A stretch of DNA of 64,000 nt. Origin: Kineothrix sp. MB12-C1 (GTDB lineage Bacteria > Bacillota > Clostridia > Lachnospirales > Lachnospiraceae). Positions 50,803 to 58,893 of this stretch are shown in pieces. The notes below the pieces were generated by a model. The model made no database searches. It was not told the origin of the DNA and saw nothing but the letters and a program-made list of their open reading frames with translations. Position numbers and translations under genes: made by a program. The number at the start of each line of letters is the position of its first letter. Position 1 is the stretch's first letter. Location: the NCBI RefSeq assembly GCF_030863805.1, contig NZ_CP132957.1:2604001-2668000 (forward strand). The letters run 5' to 3'.

Positions 50803-52119
50803 ATGGATATGTATGAAAAAATTGTAAGCGGGGAAGAGAAAGTTTCCCTGGTTGGTCTTGGCTATGTGGGAATGCCGATAGCCGTTGCTTTTGCCAGAAA
50901 GATAAAAGTGTTGGGATTCGACCTGAATAAAGAAAAAGTTGAGCTATATCAATCGGGAGTAGACCCTACCAATGAGGTAGGAGATGAGGTTATTAAGAAT
51001 ACGACCGTAGAATTTACTGCGGATGCGAGCAGATTAAAAGAAGCGAAGTTCCATATCGTAGCTGTTCCCACACCGGTGAATGACGACCACACGCCTGACC
51101 TTACTCCGGTAGAGGGAGCGAGCCGTCTTCTCGGACAGAATCTGACCAAAGGCTCTGTCGTCGTGTTTGAATCCACTGTTTACCCGGGAGTGACTGAGGA
51201 AATCTGTGTTCCTATTCTGGAAAAGGAATCCGGCTTAACATGTGGTGTAGATTTTAAAATTGGTTATTCTCCGGAGAGAATTAATCCGGGTGATAAGGTG
51301 CACCGCTTAGAGACAATTGTGAAAATTGTGTCCGGCATGGATGAAGAAACCTTGGATCTGGTAGCGAAAGTTTATGAGCTCGTAGTGGAAGCCGGCGTAT
51401 ACCGTGCAGAATCCATTAAAGTGGCAGAGGCGGCCAAAGTAATTGAAAATAGCCAGAGAGACATCAATATCGCATTTATGAATGAGTTGTCGATTATCTT
51501 CCATAAGATGGGAATCGATACGAAAGCTGTATTGGAAGCGGCAGGAACGAAATGGAACTTCCTTAAGTTCTCCCCCGGACTTGTGGGAGGACATTGTATC
51601 GGTGTAGACCCTTATTATCTGACTTATAAAGCGGAGCAGCTCGGATACCATTCCCAAATTATTCTTGCGGGACGCCGCATTAACGATGATATGGGAAGAT
51701 ACGTAGCGGAAAGTCTTGTGAAGAACTTGATTAAAGTTAATATTCCAGTAAAAGCAGCGAAGGTGGCGATTCTGGGATTTACGTTCAAGGAGGACTGCCC
51801 GGATACGAGAAATACAAAAGTAATCGATATTTATAAGGAATTGGGGGAATATGGAATTACACCTATTGTAGTGGACCCGGCAGCGGATGCGCTGGAGGCG
51901 AAAAGGCTATATGGTATTGACTTCCAATCGATGGAAAGTATCAAAGATATGGATGCAGTTATCGTTGCAGTGGCTCATTCCTGTTTCCTTGAACTACCAA
52001 AAGAAGAAATCGACAGATTCTTCCATCCGGGACATGAACAGAAAATATTGATGGATATTAAAGGCTTGTTCGATAAGAAAGATTATCAGGAAAACGAATA
52101 CTTATATTGGAGACTATAA
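50803..52119 (+). CDS. wbpA: UDP-N-acetylhexosamine 6-dehydrogenase (WbpA/WbpO/TviB-like)
   Basis: NAD-dependent oxidation of a UDP-HexNAc to the uronic acid, such as UDP-GlcNAcA or UDP-GalNAcA. The 438-residue protein has VGLGYVGMP (17-25), FESTVYPGVTEE, a central AAKVIENSQRDINIAF helix, and GGHCIGVDPYYL near 263-274 with the catalytic Cys. The VNDDHTPDL insert is typical of WbpA/TviB and unlike UDP-glucose dehydrogenase. GGAGG precedes it closely. It pairs with the epimerase at 53593. Which of GlcNAc or GalNAc is used cannot be told. Confidence 0.92.
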   Translation: MDMYEKIVSGEEKVSLVGLGYVGMPIAVAFARKIKVLGFDLNKEKVELYQSGVDPTNEVGDEVIKNTTVEFTADASRLKEAKFHIVAVPTPVNDDHTPDLTPVEGASRLLGQNLTKGSVVVFESTVYPGVTEEICVPILEKESGLTCGVDFKIGYSPERINPGDKVHRLETIVKIVSGMDEETLDLVAKVYELVVEAGVYRAESIKVAEAAKVIENSQRDINIAFMNELSIIFHKMGIDTKAVLEAAGTKWNFLKFSPGLVGGHCIGVDPYYLTYKAEQLGYHSQIILAGRRINDDMGRYVAESLVKNLIKVNIPVKAAKVAILGFTFKEDCPDTRNTKVIDIYKELGEYGITPIVVDPAADALEAKRLYGIDFQSMESIKDMDAVIVAVAHSCFLELPKEEIDRFFHPGHEQKILMDIKGLFDKKDYQENEYLYWRL

Positions 52120-53495
52120 TGATAAAAAAGATAAGATCCGGTGGGATTCTTATAGCACTTCTTGCGCTGTTTCTTTCTATGTTCGCGGTATTCGGCCCGG
52201 GAGTATATAATGATTCGGATCAGTACCTTAAGATGCATATACACAGGGAACCTTTGTATCCCTTGTTCTTGGCGCTGCTTCGGATGGTGTTTGGAGAAGG
52301 CTGGTTAACAGCTATGGGAATCTTGCAGAATGTGCTGGCGGCGGTGAGTATCTGGCTGTTTGCAGATTATTTGGCTAAGTGGTTTTCCCTTCGGTTTTTT
52401 GAAGAAATGGTAGTGGTCGTTCTTGGACTGATGCCTCATATGATTACGAAATATTACTCTGCTCTCCATTTGTTCATGACGAACTCCGTGATGAGCGAGG
52501 CTATTTGCCTTCCTGTTTTTACTTTGTTTTTGCTGGCATGTTTTCAGGTGCTGACGGAAGAGGAAAAGGGGAAAAAGAATCGGGCAGCCCTTGTGTCATT
52601 GCTCCTTGCCTTTTTACTGTCTCTAACGAGAAGTCAAATGATGCTCACCTTTTTACTATGGGGAATCGTAGTCTGTGCCAGATTATTAGCAGATGGAAAA
52701 AAAGAGAGTAAAAAGCGCCGGTTATTTTGTCTGATGGCGGTAGTTTTCATTGTGGCAGCATCTTTTTTTGCACGAACGATAGTAGTAAAAAGCTATAATT
52801 ATTTATTTAATGGGCGCTTTATCAATAATACCTATGGGACTGTCAATACGCTGACTAATATTCTTTATGCAGCGGACAGGGAGGACGGAGAGAGAATCAG
52901 AGATGAGGAAGCACGATCATTTTTCTACCGGATGTATGATCTCACTGAAGAACGCCAGGCAAATTATAGATATGCGGGCAATTCCTGGCATGAGAAAGTA
53001 GAACATATTGAGATGTGGCATGATACAGTCAAATATGAAATGATAGAGGACGTATTTTATCAGACATATGACAAAGAGGTGACCAGTGACTATATTACAC
53101 AGAATTTGATGGCGGATGAGACCGCCGGAAAAATAATTGCTGGAATATGGCCAGGCTGCTTCCGGCAGTGGTTCATTAATTATCTGCTAATAGCCAGTTA
53201 TGGGTTAATTCGCAGCATTGGAGTTGTTCACCCGTTGCTGAATCCGGTAACACTGCTGCTATATTTGTCGGCAATTGTCATGGGTATATGGAATATAAGA
53301 AGAAGCTATAAGGCGAATGAGAGGATTAGTAAAAGCGCCTGGCTGATGGGACTATCCCTACTTGCAGTTTTGGCCAACGTATTTGCGGTATCCATTACGA
53401 TTATGGCGCTATCCAGATATATGATATATGGATTTTCTATCTTCTATACCGCATATTTTCTATTGCTGCGGGAGGAAGTGAATATTTATAGGTAA
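52119..53495 (+). CDS. GT-C-like multi-pass membrane protein
   Basis: 458 residues with about ten hydrophobic segments. The first external loop has YNDSDQYLKMHIHREPLYPL (about 30-49), an acidic motif near the expected GT-C catalytic site. I chose ATG 52119, which overlaps the preceding TAA (TAATG). A further small soluble part with KVEHIEMWHDTVKYE lies in the middle. No numbered family is clear to me. It separates the two UDP-HexNAcA genes and may use their product as part of a lipid-linked donor or acceptor. Confidence 0.62.
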   Translation: MIKKIRSGGILIALLALFLSMFAVFGPGVYNDSDQYLKMHIHREPLYPLFLALLRMVFGEGWLTAMGILQNVLAAVSIWLFADYLAKWFSLRFFEEMVVVVLGLMPHMITKYYSALHLFMTNSVMSEAICLPVFTLFLLACFQVLTEEEKGKKNRAALVSLLLAFLLSLTRSQMMLTFLLWGIVVCARLLADGKKESKKRRLFCLMAVVFIVAASFFARTIVVKSYNYLFNGRFINNTYGTVNTLTNILYAADREDGERIRDEEARSFFYRMYDLTEERQANYRYAGNSWHEKVEHIEMWHDTVKYEMIEDVFYQTYDKEVTSDYITQNLMADETAGKIIAGIWPGCFRQWFINYLLIASYGLIRSIGVVHPLLNPVTLLLYLSAIVMGIWNIRRSYKANERISKSAWLMGLSLLAVLANVFAVSITIMALSRYMIYGFSIFYTAYFLLLREEVNIYR

Positions 53496-53498
53496 AAT

Positions 53499-53540
53499 GT
53501 AACTATCCAGTGGTCTGTGCATTTACTGCGCTGACCGTAA
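53499..53540 (+). repeat. GTAACTATTCAG-type repeat, copy 2
   Basis: GTAACTATCCAGTGGTCTGT then loop ATTTACT and GCGCTGACC. It ends about 52 nt before the 53593 start. Confidence 0.68.
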
Positions 53541-53592
53541 GAATATATGGGAATGCAAATAAAATACTTGATTTTCCAAAGGAGCAAACATC

Positions 53593-54570
53593 ATGGGATA
53601 TAAAGAACTGAAATTTGACAAGGACAGCGTATTTTTGGTAACGGGAGGTGCGGGATTTATTGGGTCTAATCTTTGCGAGGCGTTGCTTACGATGGGATAT
53701 ACAGTGAGATGTCTCGATAATCTGTCTACTGGAAAATATGCAAATATAGAGCCGTTCTTATCGGAAGAACGCTTCACTTTTATCGAAGGTGATATTCGTG
53801 ATCTGGATACTTGCTTAGAAGCCACCAGGGGTGTGGATTACTGCCTGAATCAGGCTGCTTGGGGAAGTGTTCCGAGAAGTATTGAGATGCCTCTTTTGTA
53901 TGAAGAAATTAACATTAGGGGAACACTGAATATGATGGAAGCTTCCAGACAAAACGGAGTAAAGAAATTCGTCTATGCTTCCAGCTCTTCTGTATATGGA
54001 GATCACCCACAGCTTCCGAAGAAGGAAGGAGCAGAAGGAAAGGTATTATCGCCCTATGCTTTGACTAAGAAGGTGGATGAGGAGTATGGAAGATTATATA
54101 AGGAGCTATACGGACTGGACACTTATGGATTGCGTTACTTTAATGTGTTCGGAAGAAGACAGGATCCTGATGGTGTGTATGCAGCAGTTATTCCCAAGTT
54201 CATCCGTATGTTATTAAACGGCGAGGTGCCTACGATTAACGGCGATGGCAAACAATCCAGAGACTTCACCTATATCGACAATGTAATTGAGGCGAACCTG
54301 AGAGCTTGTCTTGCATCGGAAGAAGCCGGCGGAAATGCTTTCAATATCGGAGCCGGCGGAAGAGAGTTCCTGATCGATGTGTATTATAATTTATGCAAGG
54401 CCCTCGGTAAAGATGTGGAACCTAATTTCGGGCCGGATCGTGCGGGGGATATTAGAGATTCCAATGCAGATATTTCCAAGGCAAGGGAACTTCTGGGATA
54501 TGATCCGGAGTATGATTTTGCAAAGGGAATTCAGTTGGCAATCGATTGGTACAAGGAAAATTTGAAGTGA
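53593..54570 (+). CDS. wbpP: UDP-N-acetylglucosamine/UDP-GlcNAcA 4-epimerase (WbpP/TviC-like)
   Basis: Interconverts gluco and galacto forms of UDP-HexNAc or its uronic acid. The 325-residue short-chain dehydrogenase has TGGAGFIGSN (17-26), NQAAWGSVPRSIE (typical of the HexNAc-specific WbpP/TviC group), Tyr-xxx-Lys in SPYALTK (about 153-159), and LRYFNVFGRRQDPDG. AAAGGAG is upstream. With the dehydrogenase at 50803 it should give UDP-GalNAcA. A double hairpin and the formyltransferase follow. Confidence 0.93.
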   Translation: MGYKELKFDKDSVFLVTGGAGFIGSNLCEALLTMGYTVRCLDNLSTGKYANIEPFLSEERFTFIEGDIRDLDTCLEATRGVDYCLNQAAWGSVPRSIEMPLLYEEINIRGTLNMMEASRQNGVKKFVYASSSSVYGDHPQLPKKEGAEGKVLSPYALTKKVDEEYGRLYKELYGLDTYGLRYFNVFGRRQDPDGVYAAVIPKFIRMLLNGEVPTINGDGKQSRDFTYIDNVIEANLRACLASEEAGGNAFNIGAGGREFLIDVYYNLCKALGKDVEPNFGPDRAGDIRDSNADISKARELLGYDPEYDFAKGIQLAIDWYKENLK

Positions 54571-54601
54571 AAAATCTAATATAAAGTTAGGTGGGAGCCA
54601 A

Positions 54602-54649
54602 AGTTGAAAAAACTTTTTCAACTATTGATTTTGAATCCGCCAAAGCGGA
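54602..54649 (+). repeat. Double hairpin element, copy 2
   Basis: AGTTGAAAAA/TTTTTCAACT, spacer ATTGATTTTGAA, then TCCGC-CAAA-GCGGA. It ends 14 nt before the 54664 start, the same distance as copy 1. Stem bases differ from copy 1 in matching pairs. Confidence 0.72.
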
Positions 54650-54663
54650 CATGGGGTATAAGT

Positions 54664-55584
54664 ATGAAATATCGTGTTGTGGTGTTTGGGGTAAAGGATA
54701 CCTCGGAGAATATTGTAGAATTTATCCATAATAATATTTGTTCGGTAGATTTGGTAATTACCATTCACCCTGATGTTTTAAATAAAAATCAGGTGTCGGG
54801 ATTTAAGGGGTTGTCGGTGTTAACGGAAAAGTATGGAATTCCGGTATTTGAGGCAGACAGCTATTTCCTGACAGACGATAAGACGAAGACCTTTATGGAA
54901 GAGAATGAATTCGAGATTGCTATTTCTATGGGATGGCAGCGTCTGATACCGGCCTATGTATTGGAGCGGTTTGCATACGGTGTGTATGGATTCCACGGGA
55001 ATTGTGGTTATCTGCCTTTTGGAAGGGGACGCTCTCCCCTCAATTGGTCGATTATTAATGGAGATAGCAGATTCAACCTGAATTTATTCCGTTATGACGA
55101 GAAGGCGGACAGCCCCAATATATTTGATACGGAGATGTTCTCCATAACGCTTCATGATGATATTCGAACAGCTCAATATAAGAATATGATTTGTTCCAAG
55201 AACCTCATTAAGAAGCTGTTAAAGGCTTATGAGGAGAAGCGCATCGTGATACGAACGGAATCGAAAGATTTTGACTCTTGGTACAATAAGAGAACGGCGG
55301 AGGATGGAAAGATTGACTTCCATGACCGGACGAGAAATATTTACAACCTTATTCGAGGAGTAGCAGCCCCTTTCCCGGGAGCATTTGCCCTATGCGGAGA
55401 GACAAAGGTTACCGTATGGGAAGCCCATCCCTTTGATGAAATGATTGACTTTTCATCTTATGCTCCGGGAGAAGTGGTGGATGTGTTCGACGGTAAATTA
55501 GTGGTACGTACGGTGGACGGTTCTCTTTTAATCGATAGATATGAGTGCGAGAGGGAACTCATAACAGGAGATATATTAATATGA
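54664..55584 (+). CDS. Sugar N-formyltransferase (methionyl-tRNA formyltransferase-like)
   Basis: A 306-residue member of the formyltransferase fold that uses N10-formyl-tetrahydrofolate, probably on an amino sugar. The active-site region GFHGNCGYLPFGRGRSPLNW (about 108-127) holds His and Asn, and KADSPNIFD follows with the acidic residue. A smaller C-terminal domain contains FPGAFALCGETKVTVWEA, similar to the Fmt C-terminal domain. GGGG at 54652 supports ATG 54664; a frame from 54604 starts in the repeat. Its stop overlaps the next gene (ATGA). It is unlikely to be the housekeeping fmt gene in this setting. Confidence 0.85.
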   Translation: MKYRVVVFGVKDTSENIVEFIHNNICSVDLVITIHPDVLNKNQVSGFKGLSVLTEKYGIPVFEADSYFLTDDKTKTFMEENEFEIAISMGWQRLIPAYVLERFAYGVYGFHGNCGYLPFGRGRSPLNWSIINGDSRFNLNLFRYDEKADSPNIFDTEMFSITLHDDIRTAQYKNMICSKNLIKKLLKAYEEKRIVIRTESKDFDSWYNKRTAEDGKIDFHDRTRNIYNLIRGVAAPFPGAFALCGETKVTVWEAHPFDEMIDFSSYAPGEVVDVFDGKLVVRTVDGSLLIDRYECERELITGDILI

Positions 55585-56321
55585 AGATTGCAGTGCGGAT
55601 GGACGATATTACGCCGGATATGGATTGGGAGAAGTTCAGACGGTTGAAAGAGCTCCTGGACACTTATGGAATCGAGCCATTGATTGGAGTTGTGCCGGAT
55701 AGCCGGGATGAAAATTTAAGAAAGCATCCTGCGGATAAAGAGAAAGAGACATACTTCTGGGATCAGGTGAAGGAATGGCAGAAGAAAGGATGGATCATCG
55801 CTCTTCATGGATATCAGCATGTATATACCCAAAAGAAAGGCGGCTGTTTTCCCTTAAATCATTTCTCAGAATTCGCCGGTCTAAGCTTTCAGAGGCAGAG
55901 GGAAATGCTGGAGGCGGGGAACGCAATTTTGGAGGCACATGGAATAGAGACTGATATTTTTATGGCACCGGCTCATTCTTATGATAGGAATACGCTTCGC
56001 GCCCTTGAGGAACTCGGCTATACGAAGATAACAGACGGTTTTGGGACCGTGCCTTATCGAAAAGGCGGAATTATTTTTTATCCTATTTCTTTTCGGTTAG
56101 ACAGCAGCCTTAAGCGGAAAAAGGGGACTACCACCATGGTCCTTCATACCAATACGATGAATGATTCAGATTTCGAACGATGCCGCAGGCTGTTTGAGAC
56201 GGAAGAAATGATCTCTTACGGAGAATACTTGGAATTACCGGCTGTGCGAAGGGGATTGTTCGGAACTGTGGCCGAATATATATTGGCTCATATGAAGCGT
56301 TTACTTGTGAAGTTGTTGTGA
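55581..56321 (+). CDS. DUF2334-like polysaccharide-deacetylase-fold protein
   Basis: A 246-residue protein with the NodB/CE4-related outline: RMDDITPD (6-13, Asp pair), ALHGYQH (about 73-79, His metal ligands) and APAHSYDRNTL (about 128-138). It has no signal peptide, so it would act in the cytoplasm, for instance on a nucleotide sugar. It is coupled to the formyltransferase (ATGA). An N-deacetylation before N-formylation would explain the pair, which is inference. ATG 55581 is chosen for the overlap; an upstream ATG at 55545 is less likely. Confidence 0.8.
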   Translation: MKIAVRMDDITPDMDWEKFRRLKELLDTYGIEPLIGVVPDSRDENLRKHPADKEKETYFWDQVKEWQKKGWIIALHGYQHVYTQKKGGCFPLNHFSEFAGLSFQRQREMLEAGNAILEAHGIETDIFMAPAHSYDRNTLRALEELGYTKITDGFGTVPYRKGGIIFYPISFRLDSSLKRKKGTTTMVLHTNTMNDSDFERCRRLFETEEMISYGEYLELPAVRRGLFGTVAEYILAHMKRLLVKLL

Positions 56322-56322
56322 T

Positions 56323-56349
56323 GTGACTGTGAATGTACTGAACAGTTAC
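56323..56349 (+). repeat. Start-proximal hairpin, GTAAC/GTTAC family
   Basis: GTGACTGT/ACAGTTAC around GAATGTACTGA. It begins right after the DUF2334-like stop and ends 22 nt before the next start. Confidence 0.7.
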
Positions 56350-56370
56350 GATAATAGAAGGTGGTGTAGT

Positions 56371-57510
56371 ATGAAGCAACCGATTCGTGTTCTGCATGTG
56401 CTCGGGGGATTGAGTCTGGGTGGTGCGGAAAGCCGTATTATGGACTTATATCGTTGTATGAACCGGGATGAGATACAATTTGACTTTCTTGTACATGCAG
56501 ACGATGTGGATGTGCGAAATCCGGAATTCTATGACGAAGAGATTAAAGGGCTTGGCGGAAGGATTTTTATTCTTCCTAAGTTTAAAGTATATAATATAAT
56601 TGCTTACCGAAGGGCAGTAAAGGAATTTTTTAAAGAAAACCACGAGTTTGCCGTGGTACAGGGACATATGACGAGTACGGCTTCCATTTATCTTCCTGTT
56701 GCGAAGAAAAGCGGAATTGCCACCGTGGCAGCCCATGCGAGAAGTGCAGGAGTGGATAAAGGACTAAAAGGCTTTATTACCAGGCTCCTTAGACGTCCTT
56801 TGTTGCATCAGGCGGACTATTGTTTTGCCTGTTCCAGAGAAGCCGGACTATCAGTTTTTGGAAAAGGATGGGAGAAGTCCGGGAAAGCATTTGTTCTTCC
56901 CAATGCGATTCTTTCAGAGAAATATAGATTTGATGAAAGAAAAAGAGAAGAAATCAGAAGACAGCTTGGAGTCGAAGCGTGTTATGTACTCGGCCATGTA
57001 GGACGGTTCCATTATGCGAAGAATCATGAATTCCTTTTGCGTGTATTCTCGGAGGTACATGCTCAGATGAGGAAAAGTGGAAAACGGGTGGTGCTCATGT
57101 TGCTAGGAGATGGGGGCGGAATGGATCGGGCCAGAGAACAAGCGGCAGAGCTTGGATTGAATTCGGATATTCTTTTTATGGGAAATCAAGGGGATGTGGA
57201 ACATTATTATCAAGGGATGGATTATTTTGTATTTCCTTCCCGCTTCGAAGGGCTTCCGGGCACTGTGGTGGAGGCTCAGGCAGCTGGATTACGGTGTATT
57301 ATTTCAGATCGGATTACACAGGAGGTTGGATTCAGTGAGTTGGTACATTACGAAAGTATCGACCGGAGCGTGAAGCTATGGTCGGAATATATCCTTTCTC
57401 ATGCTGAATATGAGAGAGTGGATATGCACAGGATGGTAAAGGAGGCCGGTTTTGATGTGAGAGAACAGGCCGTGGCAATGACATGCTTTTACCAGACAGG
57501 GAATATGTAA
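56371..57510 (+). CDS. Family 4 glycosyltransferase
   Basis: A 379-residue GT-B enzyme with VLHVLGGLSLGGAESRIMD (9-27), a classic GT4 head with the GGAE loop, and a donor-site FPSRFEGLPGTVVEAQAAG in the C-terminal half. AGGTGG lies seven bases before ATG 56371. A longer frame from 56323 starts in the hairpin. It is the first of three nearby GT4 genes (56371, 57594, 58894) that may extend the same oligosaccharide. Donor unknown. Confidence 0.9.
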   Translation: MKQPIRVLHVLGGLSLGGAESRIMDLYRCMNRDEIQFDFLVHADDVDVRNPEFYDEEIKGLGGRIFILPKFKVYNIIAYRRAVKEFFKENHEFAVVQGHMTSTASIYLPVAKKSGIATVAAHARSAGVDKGLKGFITRLLRRPLLHQADYCFACSREAGLSVFGKGWEKSGKAFVLPNAILSEKYRFDERKREEIRRQLGVEACYVLGHVGRFHYAKNHEFLLRVFSEVHAQMRKSGKRVVLMLLGDGGGMDRAREQAAELGLNSDILFMGNQGDVEHYYQGMDYFVFPSRFEGLPGTVVEAQAAGLRCIISDRITQEVGFSELVHYESIDRSVKLWSEYILSHAEYERVDMHRMVKEAGFDVREQAVAMTCFYQTGNM

Positions 57511-57523
57511 TGGCTAATGGCAC

Positions 57524-57566
57524 ATAACTATTCAGTAGGTCTGCGCATTTACTGCGTTGGCCGTAA
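57524..57566 (+). repeat. GTAACTATTCAG-type repeat, copy 3
   Basis: ATAACTATTCAGTAGGTCTG, loop ATTTACT, GCGTTGGCC. It ends about 27 nt before the 57594 start. Confidence 0.68.
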
Positions 57567-57593
57567 GAAGGCATGTAGCAGTCGGAGGTAATC

Positions 57594-58757
57594 ATGAAGA
57601 AAAAGATCATGTTGATTGTCCCTATGCTCCACCAGGGCGGGTTTGAACGAGTATGTGTCGCGACGGCACGATTGTTAGATCCATTTTTTGACGTATACAT
57701 AGTGATGTTTGATTCAAAGGATATTGCTTATAATATTAAAGGGTTAAATGTCATCGATTTACATATGGGTGTGAAGCAGGAGCTAGTGGGCAAGTTGTTC
57801 AATGTGTTAAGACGAAGCTTTGCGGTAAGAAGATTGAAGAAAAAGCTGGAAATTGATATTTCCTATAGCTTCGGTCCTACGGCAAATGTGGTCAATGTCT
57901 TTTCCAGAAGGAAAGAGCAGGTCTGGTCGGGTATTCGAAGTTATATGGATATGGAGAATAAACGTAAGGTGAGCCTCTTATGTCGTTTATCTGATAAAAT
58001 ATTATGCTGTTCCAAGATGATAGAGGATGAACTTAGAAGTGAGTACCGTTGCCGGAAAGCTATGACTCTTTATAATCCATTGGATGTAGAGGAAATCAGA
58101 AAGAAAGCATTGGCGGAGCAGCCCAGGCTCCCTTGGGAAGAGGATGACTATGTCATTGTATCCATGGGGAGAGAGGATGACGTAAAGGGTTATTGGCATT
58201 TGATTAAAAGCTTTTCCCTCGTCAAAAAAGAAATGTCCAAGGCTAGGCTTATGATTATCGGTGATGGTAACTTTGAGGAGTATCGGAATCTTGCGAAAAA
58301 GTTAGGAATCGCAGATGACGTATATTTCCCGGGAATGAAGAAGAATCCCTTTCCCTACCTGAATGTAGGACGTATTTATGTATTATCCTCTCATTATGAG
58401 GGATTCCCGAACGCCCTTTTAGAAGCTATGACTCTTGGCATTCCGGTTATTTCTACGGACTGTATGACAGGGCCGAGAGAAATCCTGAAAAAGAAGTATA
58501 AGGATAATATGAAATGTTCTCAAGAGAATGGGAAAAGAAGGCTGGAAGCGGATTATGGTATATTGATTGCTAATATGAATCCGGAAAAGAATCTGGAACC
58601 TGAGATTGAGGAAGAAGAAGTCCTGCTGGCGGAAGAAATAAAACGGATGATGACGGATAAGGGCTATTATAAGCGCTATAAGGAAGCGGCGCTTGCAAGA
58701 ACGAAGGATTTCTCCAATAGTGCATATGTGGAGATATTAAAGCAGCAAATTGGGTAA
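57594..58757 (+). CDS. Family 4 glycosyltransferase
   Basis: A 387-residue GT-B enzyme. The head KKIMLIVPMLHQGGFERVC (2-20) holds the GGFE version of the GT4 loop, and SSHYEGFPNALLEAMTLGIP is the donor site near 263-282. CMTGPREIL follows, as in GalNAc- or Gal-type transferases of this group. GGAGG is upstream. A long terminator-like hairpin and a promoter follow, so this may end a transcription unit. Specificity is unknown. Confidence 0.9.
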   Translation: MKKKIMLIVPMLHQGGFERVCVATARLLDPFFDVYIVMFDSKDIAYNIKGLNVIDLHMGVKQELVGKLFNVLRRSFAVRRLKKKLEIDISYSFGPTANVVNVFSRRKEQVWSGIRSYMDMENKRKVSLLCRLSDKILCCSKMIEDELRSEYRCRKAMTLYNPLDVEEIRKKALAEQPRLPWEEDDYVIVSMGREDDVKGYWHLIKSFSLVKKEMSKARLMIIGDGNFEEYRNLAKKLGIADDVYFPGMKKNPFPYLNVGRIYVLSSHYEGFPNALLEAMTLGIPVISTDCMTGPREILKKKYKDNMKCSQENGKRRLEADYGILIANMNPEKNLEPEIEEEEVLLAEEIKRMMTDKGYYKRYKEAALARTKDFSNSAYVEILKQQIG

Positions 58758-58772
58758 CATCCCGGAAGAAGG

Positions 58773-58818
58773 AAGTGGGTATGGTAACGCGGTAGCGGAA
58801 ACATATCCACTTTTATTT
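58773..58818 (+). terminator. Possible terminator before the 58894 gene
   Basis: AAGTGGGTATG/CATATCCACTT, an 11-bp stem with one G-U pair and a loop of 18 nt, followed by TTATTT. The loop is long and the T run is broken, so confidence is moderate. The next promoter begins at once. Confidence 0.5.
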
Positions 58819-58845
58819 GCGATTAGTATATGAATGTGATAAAAT
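58817..58845 (+). promoter_or_regulatory. Extended -10 promoter for the 58894 gene
   Basis: TTGCGA at 58817-58822 and TGATAAAAT (-10 TAAAAT 58840-58845) are 17 bases apart, the same layout as the promoter at 7507-7535. A start near 58852 gives a leader of about 40 nt. Confidence 0.62.
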
Positions 58846-58893
58846 TGGAAAGTATTATATATTGGGAATGATTTACTATAAAAGAGGTAGGAA

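Noticed and set aside
54664-55584. Housekeeping methionyl-tRNA formyltransferase
   Set aside because: Context is a glycan locus, it is coupled to a deacetylase-fold gene, and the active-site loop differs from the tRNA-acting form.
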